DNA of 64,000 bases, from contig NC_080425.1 of assembly GCF_029873635.1 (NCBI RefSeq), forward strand, positions 38,133,390 to 38,197,389, read 5' to 3'. The notes under the pieces are model-generated. The model saw only the letters and a program-made list of their open reading frames with translations, made no database searches and was not told the origin of the DNA. This document shows positions 45,049 to 55,420 of the stretch, in pieces. Made by a program: the position numbers and the translations under genes. The stretch comes from Malania oleifera (taxonomy: Eukaryota > Streptophyta > Magnoliopsida > Santalales > Ximeniaceae). Within the stretch, counting starts at the first letter, position 1; every line of letters begins with the position of its first letter.

Positions 45049-46832
45049 TGTTGGCCTAATAAGGTTTAGAATCTTATTTTGATGATAACAAATCAAGGGT
45101 ATTTAATATATTTGGTTAAGTGAAATTTCAGGACTCAAATACTAAGATAAAAGATCAAGATCAAGTGCTTAAAAAGTTTTATTAAAAGCTTGTACTTAAA
45201 GCTTGAATATTTGATGAAGCTAAAGATTATTGAAAAAAGTAGCTCAAGATAGACAAAGAATGGAAGCAAATGCATGAAAACTTAGTACTTAGAAAGTTAT
45301 AGTTTATAAGAAGTCTCATATAAGTACTTCATAAGTTTTCAATATAGATGTTTGAAGCTCTTAGAAACAATGATTGACTTAGAGACCTATTTTTGAAAAC
45401 CATGGAAAATAATTTTAAAAGTCTTTTTAAGTTTTCCAAGATCAAAGGTTAAAGTTTTTGGAATCAAAGTTTTGAGAAACATATAAACTGCAAGGACAGG
45501 CGACTGATGGAATTGTAGCAGGCAATTAACATTTTATGCTGACATAAGTTAAGTAAACTTAACACAGTCAGGCGACTGACCCTTAGGTCATAATCGACTA
45601 ACTCAACACTGTGTTTTCAAAATACGCTGAATTTAAAAGGCTTAGGCAACTGGCCCTTATGTTACAGTCGACTGTTGTTCGTGTTTTACATTTTAAAAAG
45701 CGAGGGAAAGTATCCAAAACTAATTTCTGGACTCCCAAACTTGGAGAAAACTTAAGAAACACTGCGAGTAACTTGGGAAATTCGAATATAAGTTTTATTA
45801 TTCTATAAATACATGTTGTTTTTCACAAATCAAATACAACAATCAAGCACATACTGATTACAAGTTCAAAGCTTTCTTGAAATTTTCTCTAAGTTTTTGC
45901 TGTGTTCTTGTGTTGATATGACTCACAGTTTCTGATCATTTTCTATTGATATTTTCAAGTCAAATCCAAACCCTTGACATATTCATTTGAGCTTCACTCT
46001 TTTGTATTGATTATTGCTTAAGTATATTGATTTTTACTTGTACAAATCTGCTCTAACTGAGAGTGTTCTTGTACGAACAAAGAAAGTTTCTTGTTTTCTT
46101 GTTGTTTGACGATTCAGGGATATTGGATCGTTGCCTACCAATAAGGAGTATTTTTGTTAAAGAGGGATTTCCACCTCATACGAAGAGAGGTTGTAACTTT
46201 TCCTGGTAAAAAGTTGGAAAGGAAAATCCTCACAGCGTTTGCCTGGAGCAAGGACGTAGACTGCTGGCCAAACCTTGTAAAAAAACTGATCTAAAGTTCT
46301 TCCTCCCTAATCTCTTTATTTTGTTGCAAGCACATAACCTGTGTGTATGTTTATTAAACACTTGTTGCATATTGGAAGTTGTTGAATTATTGGTTTTGTT
46401 TCATATTTTAAATCAGCACACTATCTTGTTGGTTGTTGGCTGGTTTAACAAGTTCAAAATTGAATACCATTTTGAACATCACAAGCTCAAGTTAATTTTG
46501 CTAAATTTATTATTCTATTGAAGGAAAGTTGCAGAGCTTTATGAAACTAATCTTTTTGAAAATATCTTTGATATTATCACTATTCATTGTTGAAGAATAA
46601 ATTCTGATTTTGAATATAAAAAGTTATGAGATTTTAGTCAGGCTAATCTTTAATATCATTCATTTATAAGAGATTGATTTTGGATTAAACAAAGGATTGT
46701 TGATTTCAATATTATTTCTAATTGTGTGATTGTTAGAAAATCAATTTGTTGGGTTAATACTTAACTAAGAATTTTGTAAAATAAAGTTACAAAGAAATTT
46801 TAAAAACCCAATTCACCCCCCTCTTGGGAGTA
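45049..46832 (+). mobile_element. Probable solo LTR of a SIRE-type Copia, 1784 bp
   Basis: It starts TGTTGGCCTAATAAGG, has TTTTGATGATAACAAATCAA (typical SIRE LTR start), and ends near CAATTCACCCCCCTCTTGGGAGTA. The flanks TACTT (45044-45048) and TACCT (46833-46837) form a 4/5 target duplication. It contains AGGCGACTGA/CAGTCGACTG motifs (45496-45676) upstream of TATAAAT at 45803. No internal element sequence is attached, hence solo. Confidence 0.65.
45496..45676 (+). promoter_or_regulatory. Cluster of CAGTCGACTG / AGGCGACTG motifs
   Basis: Copies: ACAGGCGACTGAT (45496), CAGTCAGGCGACTGAC (45565), TAATCGACTAA (45591), TAGGCAACTGGCC (45643) and ACAGTCGACTGTT (45664). They lie about 130 bp upstream of TATAAAT. 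Confidence 0.75.
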
Positions 46833-47440
46833 TACCTAAATTCTCATATTTCTTGTGTCCAAAAACCCTTTTTAGATAAGGGAGAAAACTTCTTTTATTT
46901 TAAGGGACACTCTTGGAAAAGTGGGTATTAGGGTAAAACTCTAGATTCAAGAGGTCTATAAATAGGAGACTTGTGGCTCCTTAACACACATCTTGGAGTT
47001 TAGAGGGGAATTATACGTTGACAAGAAAGGAGAAGGAGCCAAGGAAAGTTCTTGATCTTCTTGGTACTTCTCATTATTCTTGGGGTATTCTTAGAAGGCT
47101 TGGGAGAAGAAAATTGCAAGGTACAAACTAATTCATTGTATTTTATGAACATGTATTTGTTTTGACAAATGATCTTTGATCTTGTTCATACTTGAACTTC
47201 ATTATTTAAATTTTCGATGTTAGTTTTTATGTTTTGAACATTGAAAATTGTCAAGTTGAAGAAGAAGAAGAAGAAGAAGAGGAGGGAAGAACGTGACTAG
47301 GAGCTTCGATAGCCTTTCCTAGTGGTCATCAATGTCAATGGTGGCATAGGCTGTGCAAAGTGGGGTGCATGAATATTTAAATAGAAAGCATAGTTGCAAT
47401 AGGCAGTCGTTCATGGATGAGAGGAGATAATGTAGCAATA
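46833..47440. other. LTR-like remnant, promoter-like TATA, GAA repeat
   Basis: GGTCTATAAATAGGAG (46953) resembles the TATA context at 41563. A (GAA)n tract lies at 47259-47281. No protein reading. Confidence 0.35.
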
Positions 47441-47488
47441 ATGGCTCTTTGAACTAGATCTTGTCGCTAGCGCCACCATTGATAATGT
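47441..47488. repeat. Left part of tandem-duplicated locus, copy A
   Basis: GAACTAGATCTTGTCGCTAG and GCGCCACCATTGATAATGT are interrupted by the Copia element at 47489. The matching unbroken copy is 55104-55420 (GAACTAGATCTTGTCACTAG, GCGCCACCATTGATGATGT). Confidence 0.85.
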
Positions 47489-48002
47489 TGTGATATGTGG
47501 CTTATATATTGAATGGGATGCATATATAAGGAGAATACATAGTGGAAAATCAAAGTGTTGAGGAATAGTAGGGAAACCGTCAACAGTTTGGCTATGACCG
47601 TCGAAGGTTTGGCACCAAAATTTAGACAATTTACATTTTGTCTGTAACCATCAACGTTTTGGCCCAATCTGTCGAAAATTGGGCTCAAGATCCCAGCGCA
47701 GATTTTTTAATTTTGAAAGAGGGACGTTAAGTTCATTGGGATTTGGAGGGAAAGCCTCCGGGAAACTTTATATGTACATTGTTCTTGATGTATTTGGAAT
47801 ATTACAAGTGTTGTAAGTGTCTTTTGACACCAAATAGTAAAATTATTTGTCGATTGCTCCCATGGATGTAGGCATTGCTGAACTACGTCGATCCTTGTGT
47901 TGTTTCTACTACTTTCAGATATACTTTGTGGCTGTGTTATGTATTTGTTCTTTCATTGATTACTGTATTTGATTTCCACTATGCAATACAATTTATACAA
48001 CA
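47489..48002 (+). repeat. Left LTR of TNT1-like Copia
   Basis: It starts TGTGATATGTGGCTTATATA. It contains AAACCGTCAACAGTTTGG and GACCGTCGAAGGTTTGG motifs (47573-47612), TTTATATGTAC (47767) as a TATA candidate, and ends near ATACAACA. Confidence 0.9.
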
Positions 48003-48017
48003 AATTAGTATCAGAGC
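48003..48017 (+). promoter_or_regulatory. Copia primer-binding site
   Basis: AATTAGTATCAGAGC, complementary to the initiator tRNA-Met end apart from one change (TGGTATCAGAGC consensus). Confidence 0.8.
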
Positions 48018-48026
48018 ATTGTTGTA

Positions 48027-48208
48027 ATGGCTTCGGGTACTTCATGTGCGAAATTTGACATTGCCAAGTTTGATGGAACCGGGAACTTCGGTCTATGGTG
48101 GAGAAGGGTGAAGGATTTGCTTGTGCAACAAAGGATGGTGAAAGTCTTGTATGGTGTTCAACCAAAAGGCATGGATGAGGCAAATTGGAATGAATTGGAG
48201 GCAAATAC
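48027..48208 (+). pseudogene. Copia gag, N-terminal part
   Basis: ATG at 48027 opens MASGTSCAKFDIAKFDGTGN, then FGLWWRRVKDLLVQQRMVKV, ending NELEANT where a solo LTR is inserted. It continues at 50483 with VATIRLCLADGVLYHVMEED. Confidence 0.85.
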
Positions 48209-48280
48209 TGTAAGAACCCAAACCGTGATAAGTGGTTTTTAAATAATTAAAGAGAGGGGCATTTTGGTAAAAGAGCAGGC

Positions 48281-48435
48281 CTCGTCGATGAAGTCTTCGT
48301 CCTTCTCTTTGATGAAATTCAAAGGCTCGTCAACGAGGGAATGCCGAGAGGTTCGGGGAAATTAGAAATATCCGGCTCGTCGACGAGGCCACCATCTCAT
48401 CGATGAAGCCAATGGTGGACTCGTCGACGACGACG
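48281..48435 (+). promoter_or_regulatory. Cluster of CTCGTCGACGAG dyads in solo LTR
   Basis: Copies: CTCGTCGATGAAG (48281), CTCGTCAACGAGG (48326), CTCGTCGACGAGG (48376), CTCATCGATGAAG (48396), CTCGTCGACGACG (48420) and TTCATCGATGAAT (48440). Confidence 0.85.
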
Positions 48436-49368
48436 ATAATTCATCGATGAATCCACCGGATCAAATGCTTTTTAAAAGGATATTTTGAGTTGCTTAGTAG
48501 TGAAGTAATGGTTTCTCTCTCTCTCTCCAGGAACTCGGGATTCACTCTCTCTCTCTCTGGATTTCTTCGTCGATCGTTGCTAGAATCATGAATCTGAAGT
48601 TACCACGAGGGTCGTGGAAGGATTCTCTACAAGTTCTACGAATCGGAATCCCGTTTCAGAGATTTTTGGGTTTCGGCGTAAAATCAAGGTAAGACTTAGT
48701 TTTCAATTCAGATCCTGTAATTTTATAGGAAACTGTATTATGAGTATATTCTGTACTGTGGTTTGTATGTTTTGGAACTTGGTTCGCTGTTTAGGGACCT
48801 TGGAGTTCGGGATTTGCTATTCGGGAAAAAGGTAAAGGGAACTGTGTTTATATTGGTTATTTTTGAAATTGAACTCAATGGAACTGTGGTTCACGATTCT
48901 CTGTGTGTTTTGACTACTCATTTGGGGGGGTCTAACGGGGAAAACTATGGGTTTTTCATTATTACATTTTTGGGAAAAAGGGGGTGATGGGTTGCATTCC
49001 TGGTTTTATTGAAAACCGAACATATATGTTGATTTATACTGTGTTATTGGGATGGCCGTGCCTTGACTTGTTTAAACTGTATTTGTTTGAAAAACCATGA
49101 TTTAGATTACCAAATGAGTGTGTTTTATTTGGTTACATGAGCCTGCATATGTGTGTGACTGTTGAAATGCTAGTAGGAACGGGGTTCCGAATTGTTCCAT
49201 GTATTGAGAGTGTCCGGCTCTATATCCGAGGGCGTGAGCCTATACTGGCAAATAAGGCCGAAGGGTGTGGATCCACCAGTTAGCGCTGGTATGATGCCAT
49301 GGGAGTCGAGGACTAGCCATGTGCCGGTGGCGGTTGGCTATGGGCCAACGCCATATGTCGTGGGCCGG

Positions 49369-49888
49369 TGTCACGGTCCGCCTTTTTCACACTGTTGTGA
49401 AGGGCCGGGCGGCGCTAGCTAAAGCACCCTTGCTTAACTAGCCAGCCTTTTGTTTACCAACATTCATCCACGAAGCACTTTCATTAACATTCAATCAGAT
49501 AGCAGCGGAAATAATAATCAATTCATGAAAGCCGTGGCAACCAAGCAGTAAATATTGAAGCAAACGTAATTCATTAACAAATCCTCCGTTGACATGTTGT
49601 ACTTAGCGAGGGAGGCAAGTAGGCTAAGCACGTTGACAATTTCTAGTGAGTTTTACAATGATTGATGAACACTCACCCTCCCCTAAAGAGCTTTCTAGGC
49701 CATTCTCACTCTAGCACTAGAAAACATCAAAGTGACCGAGGAGTCATACTGCCATATTTGGCTTACAATGAAAGAAATACTAGAAAATAACCCTACACTA
49801 GTATTTACATGATGGAAACCCATCCCAAACACACGAGATAAGCGGTCATAGGCAAGCATAATGCCCTGAACAAGCTTAGCCCGTGACA
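49369..49888. mobile_element. Solo LTR (520 bp) nested in the Gypsy solo LTR
   Basis: Ends TGTCACGG and CCGTGACA are 8-bp inverted repeats with TG...CA termini (the left reads TGTCACGGTCC, the right AGCCCGTGACA). Exact 5-bp duplications GCCGG flank it (49364-49368 and 49889-49893). It has no coding reading. Orientation is unknown; the right-to-left reading TGTCACGGGCTAAGC may be the true start. A short TRIM-like LTR or solo LTR is the best call. Confidence 0.85.
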
Positions 49889-50482
49889 GCCGGCTTCGGG
49901 CCGAAGGGTGTGACGACACCCGGATTGCTGATCGTGTGTATGTGTGTGTGTATGCACTATGTAAACTAGTACTAGACTGCATTTAACTGCGTGTATGTTG
50001 CATCATGATAACACTCAAATGCCACACACCGATATAACCTGTGTTCTTCCTTACTGAGAGGTGTCTCACCCCTGCTGTACGTACATTTTTATAGGTCCTT
50101 CGAGTAATCAGAACTAGCGTCCTGGTGTAGGGAGTGTAGTGGCTGGTGTACTGCAGTTAACGCTTGGGTAAGTGCTAATACTGTATTTTGGTGGGTTGCC
50201 ATTTTGAGATGTATTTGGGCACCCGTTTGTACATTTTGATAGAGCCCGTGTTCTGCTTTTGTATAGACTCTGATATGGTACTGCATATATATATATAAAG
50301 AATGACTTTTTTTCGCTGCGTATATGATTGTGTTTGAATGTGTTTAAGGTGCCTGGGAACCCCCCAGAGTCAGACCCTCATCCTTGGTACTGTATCTGTG
50401 GATGATTTGTATGATACAGGGACAGGTTAGGTTACATTTTCACCCCTGGGTCCCATTTTAGGGTTCGGGGCATGACAAATAC

Positions 50483-51147
50483 AGTTGCTACTATCAGATT
50501 GTGTCTAGCTGATGGCGTGTTGTATCACGTCATGGAAGAAGATTCTCTTGTGGTTGCTTGGCAAAAGCTTGAAAGCTAGTACATGTCTAAGTCTCTTATA
50601 AATAAACTCTTTCTTAAGCAAAGGTTATATTGACTTAAGATGGTGGAAGGTTCAGATTTGAACTAACACATCAACACATTCCATCAAATCATAAGTGATT
50701 TAATGTGGGTTGATGTGAAACAAGGAAGATGCCAAGGCGTTGATGCTACTAAATTCCTTGCTAGCGTCTCATGCATATGAGAACTTAGTTACAACTCTTA
50801 CATGGGGTAAAAAGACCCTAAATTTGGAAAAGGTAACAAGTGCGGGGCTAGGCTTTCATCAAAGAAAGAAAGCCTGCGATGAAATTTCACACGGTGAAGG
50901 GCTTGTGGTGAAGGGTAACCATAAATGTGGGAGAGGAAAATTCAAAAATGGATTGAGTCAAAATAAGTCTCGATCTCAGTCCAAGAAGAAAAAGGATATC
51001 CAATATTTTAAGTGCAGTAAAAAGGGGCATATAAAACTTGAGTGTTTAGAATGGAAGAAAGGGAATACTGAAAAGCAAGAAGGTACTTCAAAATCAGCAA
51101 AGTTGAAGAAGGAAATTCAGAATGCAATGATGGTGACATACTTTTAG
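50483..51147 (+). pseudogene. Copia gag, C-terminal part, damaged zinc knuckle
   Basis: It continues gag after the solo LTR: LCLADGVLYHVMEED, LINKLFLKQRLY and, from 50740, MMLLNSLLASHAYENLVTTL. The knuckle reads QYFKCSKKGHIKLEC; its first Cys (usual QCFKCGKKGH) is Tyr, so zinc binding is probably lost. Frames change before 50740. Confidence 0.8.
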
Positions 51148-51149
51148 TT

Positions 51150-51600
51150 TTGTCAGGGTCAGATCGCCTTATGGACTCTTAGATCCTGGACTCGGCATGT
51201 TCTTACCACATGACTCCAAATAAGGATTGGTTCAACACTTACCAGTTGATTAATACAGGTTTAGTTCTTATGGGCAATGATATTTCATGTAAAATCGTTG
51301 GAATAAGAAATGTATGAATTAAAATGTTTGATTGTGCTGTAAGAAACCTATATGATGTAAGACACATTCCAGACCTACGAAAGAGTCTAATTTCATTAGG
51401 CACTTTGGGCTGTAATGGATTTAGTTACAAGTCTGAAAGTGGAGTTATGAAAGTATGTGAAGGCACTCTAACGGTGATGAAAGGGTTGAAGTTAGAAGGA
51501 AATATCTATACATTACTGGGCACTATGGTTGTATTTGGAGTTGCAGTTGTAGATTCTGAATTTGATGATACCGTCTTGTGGCATATGCGACTTTAGCATA
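51150..51600 (+). pseudogene. Copia protease and GAG-pre-integrase start
   Basis: The reading [19 protein letters not shown] has the protease active-site block (D-S-A in place of D-S-G). It is followed by NLYDVRHIPDLRKSLISLGT and TVLWHMRL just before a stop at 51596. Confidence 0.8.
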
Positions 51601-52450
51601 TAGGTGAACATGGTATGAAAGAACTTCACAAGAGGAAACTCTTGAAGGGCATGAAAACATGTAAGTTGAACTTTTGTAAGTTTTGTCTTCTTGGGAAGCA
51701 AAACAGGGTACAATTCAAAAACATCTATTCACAAGATGGAACGTATTCTTGTTTACATACATTCTGATGTTTGGGGGTCGGTAATAGTTACATCACTTGA
51801 GGACATATATATTTTATGAGTTTTATCGATGACTACTCACAGAAGGTCTAGGTGTACTTCATCCGGTACAAGTCAAATACGTTTGCTAGGTTTAAGTTAT
51901 GGAAAGTTGAAGTGGAACACTAGACCGAGAGGAGAATTAAATACATCAGGTCAGACAATGGGACTGAGTATGCTAATTCAAGTTCATGAAGTTTTGTGCA
52001 CAACAGGGCGCATTAGGAAACATTTCACTGTTCATTGGACACCTTAGCAAAATGTTGTGGCTGAAAGGATGAACCGAACTCTAGGTGAGAGAGTTCGGTG
52101 TCTCAAGCTTGATGCAAAGTTGGAAAAGAACTTATGGGCAGAGGCAGTTAGTATGACCTATTTCTTGGTAAACCGATCACCAAGGACATCAACAGAGGGG
52201 AAAGTGGCATATTAGATATGAACGGGAAATGCGGTATACTATTCCGGATTGAACGTATTTGGTTGTCCAACCTATGTTCACGTGTCTAGTGAGGAGAGAT
52301 CGAAGCTTGACACAAAGTCTAGATGCTACATCTTTTTAGGGTATCAAAAGAGTGTGAAGGGGTTTAAGCAATGGGATCTAATGGCAAACAAGGTAGTGAT
52401 CAATAAAGATGTGGTTTTCGATGAGAAAGCTATGGTGAAGCGTACTCAAT
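51600..52450 (+). pseudogene. Copia integrase remnant
   Basis: HIGEHGMKELHKRKLLKGMK and CKFCLLGKQNRVQF give the zinc region; HSDVWG occurs at 51764 in another frame; QNVVAERMNRTL at 52050 has the catalytic Glu block. 52249-52452 reads NVFGCPTYVHVSSEERSKLD and IFLGYQKSVKGFKQWD. Several frameshifts. Confidence 0.8.
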
Positions 52451-52689
52451 AATCAGATGAAGAGAAACAGGAGCCAAAAAACTGAAGCAGAGATGAGCAA
52501 GTTGTTTAGGTGGAGTTAGAGACTCAGGACAATGATCTTGGTCCCCCAGTTGGAGGGAGTTCTAGCTCGAGAAACCAATAAGTTGATAGTATTCCTATAC
52601 GAAGATTTGGAAGCACTATTAGACTGCCACCCAGGTATGGATTTAATGATTTAGTATCTTATGCTTTTATTAGAAGTTGCAAGGATTCA

Positions 52690-53330
52690 ACTACTTTTTA
52701 AGAGGTAGTGCATGAATAAGAGGAAAGTAGGTTGATGAGTGCTATGGTGGAGGAAATGGAGTCGTTGCATAAGAACCAGACTTGGGATTTGGTGGAACTT
52801 CCATATGGGAATAGGGCCATATGTTGCAAATGGGTATATAGGAAGAATGAAGCAATTTCATAAAAGGAAGAAGAGAATATCAAGGCACGATTAGTGGCAA
52901 AGGGGTACTTACAAAAGAAGGGAGTAGATTATGATGAAATCTTCTCACATATGGTTTGACACATTTCTATCAGGGTGGTGTTGGGATTAGTAGCTCACTA
53001 TGATCAACATTTGGAATAAATGGATGTGAAGACGACATTTCTCCATGGTGACTTTGAGGAGCAGATCTATATGGTACAACTACAAGGATTCATTCAACTC
53101 GGGCAAAAGCACTTAGTTTGCAAACTGAAGAAGTCTCTTTACGGGCTGAAATAGTCTTTGAGGCAATGATACAAATGATTTGATTCTTATATGATCCATA
53201 TAGGCTACAGGAGATGTGAGTATGATTGTTATGTGTATGTGAAAGATCTTGATGATGGTTCTTTCATTTTCTTATTGTTGTATGTTGATGACATGTTAAT
53301 TGCTATGAATGACATAACAGAGGCTAATTA
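52690..53330 (+). pseudogene. Copia reverse transcriptase remnant, YVDD kept
   Basis: SAMVEEMESLHKNQTWDLVE opens the RT domain. [40 protein letters not shown] and SLYGLK are visible between stops. YVDD is intact at 53281-53292 (TATGTTGATGAC). Confidence 0.8.
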
Positions 53331-54250
53331 GTTGAAGATTCTGTTGCATAAAGAGTTTGACATGAAGGATCTTGGTGCAGCTAAGAAAATACTTGGGATG
53401 GAGATTCGTCGAGACAGAATTGCAAGGAGGTTGTGGTTATCTCAAGGCGGTTATGTGGAGAAGGTGTTGGAAAGATTCACCATGGCTGATGCTAAACCAG
53501 TACGTTCACCTCTAGCAAATCACTTTAAATTGTCTACCGTTGAATGCCCAAGTATGGATGATGATCTCTAGGACAAGTCAAAGGTCCCCTATGCTAGTAC
53601 TGTGGGGAGTTTAATGTATGTCATGGTGTGTACAAGACTAGAATTGGAACATGTAGTAAGTGTGGTGAGTAAATTTCTCTCTAATCTAGGTAGACGGCAT
53701 TAGGAAGCTGTCAAGTGGATTTCAGATACTTACGGGGTACTTCTAACTGTAGTATCATGTTTGGCAAGCAATAGGAAAGTGCATCGATTGTGGGGTTTGT
53801 TGATGCTAATTATGCAGGCGATATAAATGACAGAAGGTCTACAATGGGTTTATATTCACCCTTGTGGGAGGACCTATTTGTTAGAGGTTCATGGTTTAAT
53901 TATTGGTGGCATTGTCTACAATTGAGTTTGAATATATGACAGTCGCCGAAACTGCAAAGGAAGCATTATGGCTTACTGGTTTAGTCAAGGAGCTAGGTAT
54001 ACAACAAGGTGGAGTTGTGTTGTATTGTAACAGTCAGAGTGTCATCTATTTGTCGACGAATCAAGTGTATCATGCTAGAATCAACCATACTGATGTAAGG
54101 TTCCATAGGATCCGAGAGTTGATTTCTTAAGGTGAATTTGGACGTGAGAAAGTTCACACATTTGAGAACGTAGCGGATATCTTGACAAAGCAGTCGGTTA
54201 CCATAGAAAAGTTCAAGCACTGCTTGGACTTGCTTCATGTCTCCAAGTGC
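53331..54250 (+). pseudogene. Copia RT end and RNase H remnant
   Basis: FDMKDLGAAKKILGMEIRRD and LSQGGYVEKVLERFTMADAK lead into RNase H, with DANYAGD, MVALSTIEFEYMTVAETAKE, SVIYLSTNQVYHARINHTDV and ILTKQSVTIEKFKHCL. Two or more stops in the stretch. Confidence 0.8.
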
Positions 54251-54355
54251 TAGAAGAGAGACAAACCCAATCTAACGTCCTAAGGTCAAGGAGGAGCAGT
54301 GGGCTATCTTTTCGGTTTCTCTTAAGGGGTGTATACTCACCAAGGTGGAAGTTAT

Positions 54356-54849
54356 TGTGACATGTGGCTCATATACTAAATGAGATGCATGTACAAGGAG
54401 AATACATGTTGGAAAATCAAAGTGTTAAGGAGCAGCAGGGAAACTGTCAACGGTTTGGCTATGACCGTCGATGGGTTGGTACTATAATTTAGACAATTTA
54501 CATTCTATCTGAAATCGTTGACAATTTGGCTTGGGAACCCAACAAAAAATTTTGAATTTTGAAAGAGGGACATTAAGTTGCTCGGGGTTTGGAGGGAAAG
54601 CCCTCAGGAAACTTTATATATACATTGTTCTTAATGTATTTTGAATATTGCAAGTGTTGTAAGTGTCTTTTGACACCAGATAGTAAAATTCTTTGTCGAT
54701 TGCTCTCATGGATGTAGGCATTGTCAAACCACATAATTCCTTGTATTGTCTCTATTGCTTTCAGATGTATTGCGTGGTTATGTTCTATATTTGTTGTTTC
54801 ATTGATTGTTGCATTTGATTTCCGCTGTACAAATACAATTTAGACAATA
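54356..54849 (+). repeat. Right LTR of TNT1-like Copia
   Basis: It starts TGTGACATGTGGCTCATATA and has the same motif positions as the left LTR (AAACTGTCAACGGTTTGG, GACCGTCGATGGGTTGG). Divergence from the left LTR is visible at many positions, so the insertion is old. The exact right border (54849-54852) is uncertain. Confidence 0.85.
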
Positions 54850-54852
54850 AAT

Positions 54853-55420
54853 GATGTCTGACAAAGGTTGGAAGGGCTTAGCAACTTGTGGGAGATGACA
54901 TATTATGGTGGCATGATGACAAGGAGCTATTAAAGAAAGCTTTCTGCTAGGGTTTGCAGGAACCCTATGGTATATGTGTAAAGTTGAAGACAAAAGGGGG
55001 GATGTTACTACTATTACTACTATTGTCATTATCATCATTTACCTTATTTACATATAAAACTCATTTTTCTAATTCCATGTTAACCATTCACAGGTAAAAT
55101 TGATTTGAACTAGATCTTGTCACTAGCGCCACCATTGATGATGTTTGACAAAGGTTGGAAGGGCTTAGCGACTTGTGGGAGGTGATAGATTGTGGTGGCA
55201 TGATGACAAGGAGCTGCTAAAGAAAGCTTGCTACTAGGGTTCTCAAGAACCCTGTAGTGTAGGTGCAATGTTGAAGACAAAATGAGGGATGGTACTACTA
55301 TTACTACTACCACTATCGTAATCATCATTTACTTCATTGACATGTAAAACTCATTTTTTTTTAATTCCATGTTAACCATTTACATGTAAAACTTATTTTC
55401 CCAATTCTAGGTTAGCCATT
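54853..55420. repeat. Tandem duplication: copy A right part and copy B
   Basis: 54853-55103 (GATGTCTGACAAAGGTTGG...) and 55134-55420 (GATGTTTGACAAAGGTTGG...) are parallel copies. Both include AAGAACCCTRTRGTR-type text, ACTACTATTACTACTA and CATTGACATGTAAAACTC. Copy B begins at about 55104 with GAACTAGATCTTGTCACTAG. Copy A is interrupted by the Copia element. Function unknown; the readings are not convincingly coding. Confidence 0.9.

Larger units (their letters stand above)
48209..50477 (+). mobile_element. Gypsy solo LTR, 2269 bp, nested in Copia gag
   Basis: It starts TGTAAGAACCCAAACC and ends GGTTCGGGGCATGACA, with exact 5-bp target duplications AATAC (48204-48208 and 50478-50482). It carries CTCGTCGACGAG-type motifs (48281-48435), a TATA-like TTTTTAAAAGGATA (48470) and a CT repeat (48513-48527). 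GGCGTAAAATCAAGGTAAG follows, like the phrase near 42605. A second element (49369-49888) lies inside it. No internal genes, so it is a recombination product of a full element. Confidence 0.9.
47489..54849 (+). mobile_element. TNT1-like Copia retrotransposon, near full length
   Basis: LTRs are 47489-48002 and 54356-54849 (514 and 494 bp). The primer site AATTAGTATCAGAGC follows the left LTR and purine tract AAGGTGGAAG precedes the right LTR. Gag, protease, integrase, RT and RNase H traces follow in Copia order, with phrases of the TNT 1-94 type (FNGTNFGLW-like start, LCLADxVLYHVMEEDS). Gag is split by a 2269-bp Gypsy solo LTR. Flanks AATGT/GATGT agree with a 5-bp target duplication with one change, confirmed by the unbroken copy of the site at 55104-55420. 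Stops in integrase and RT show that it is dead. Confidence 0.9.

Noticed and set aside
49695-49982. 95-codon minus-strand reading in the nested LTR
   Set aside because: Crosses the border of two nested LTRs and has no family motif.
54799-55328. Two similar minus-strand readings (HHATTIYHLPQVAKPFQPLS type)
   Set aside because: Similar because the DNA is tandemly duplicated; frame is not preserved beyond the repeat and substitutions do not look codon-constrained.
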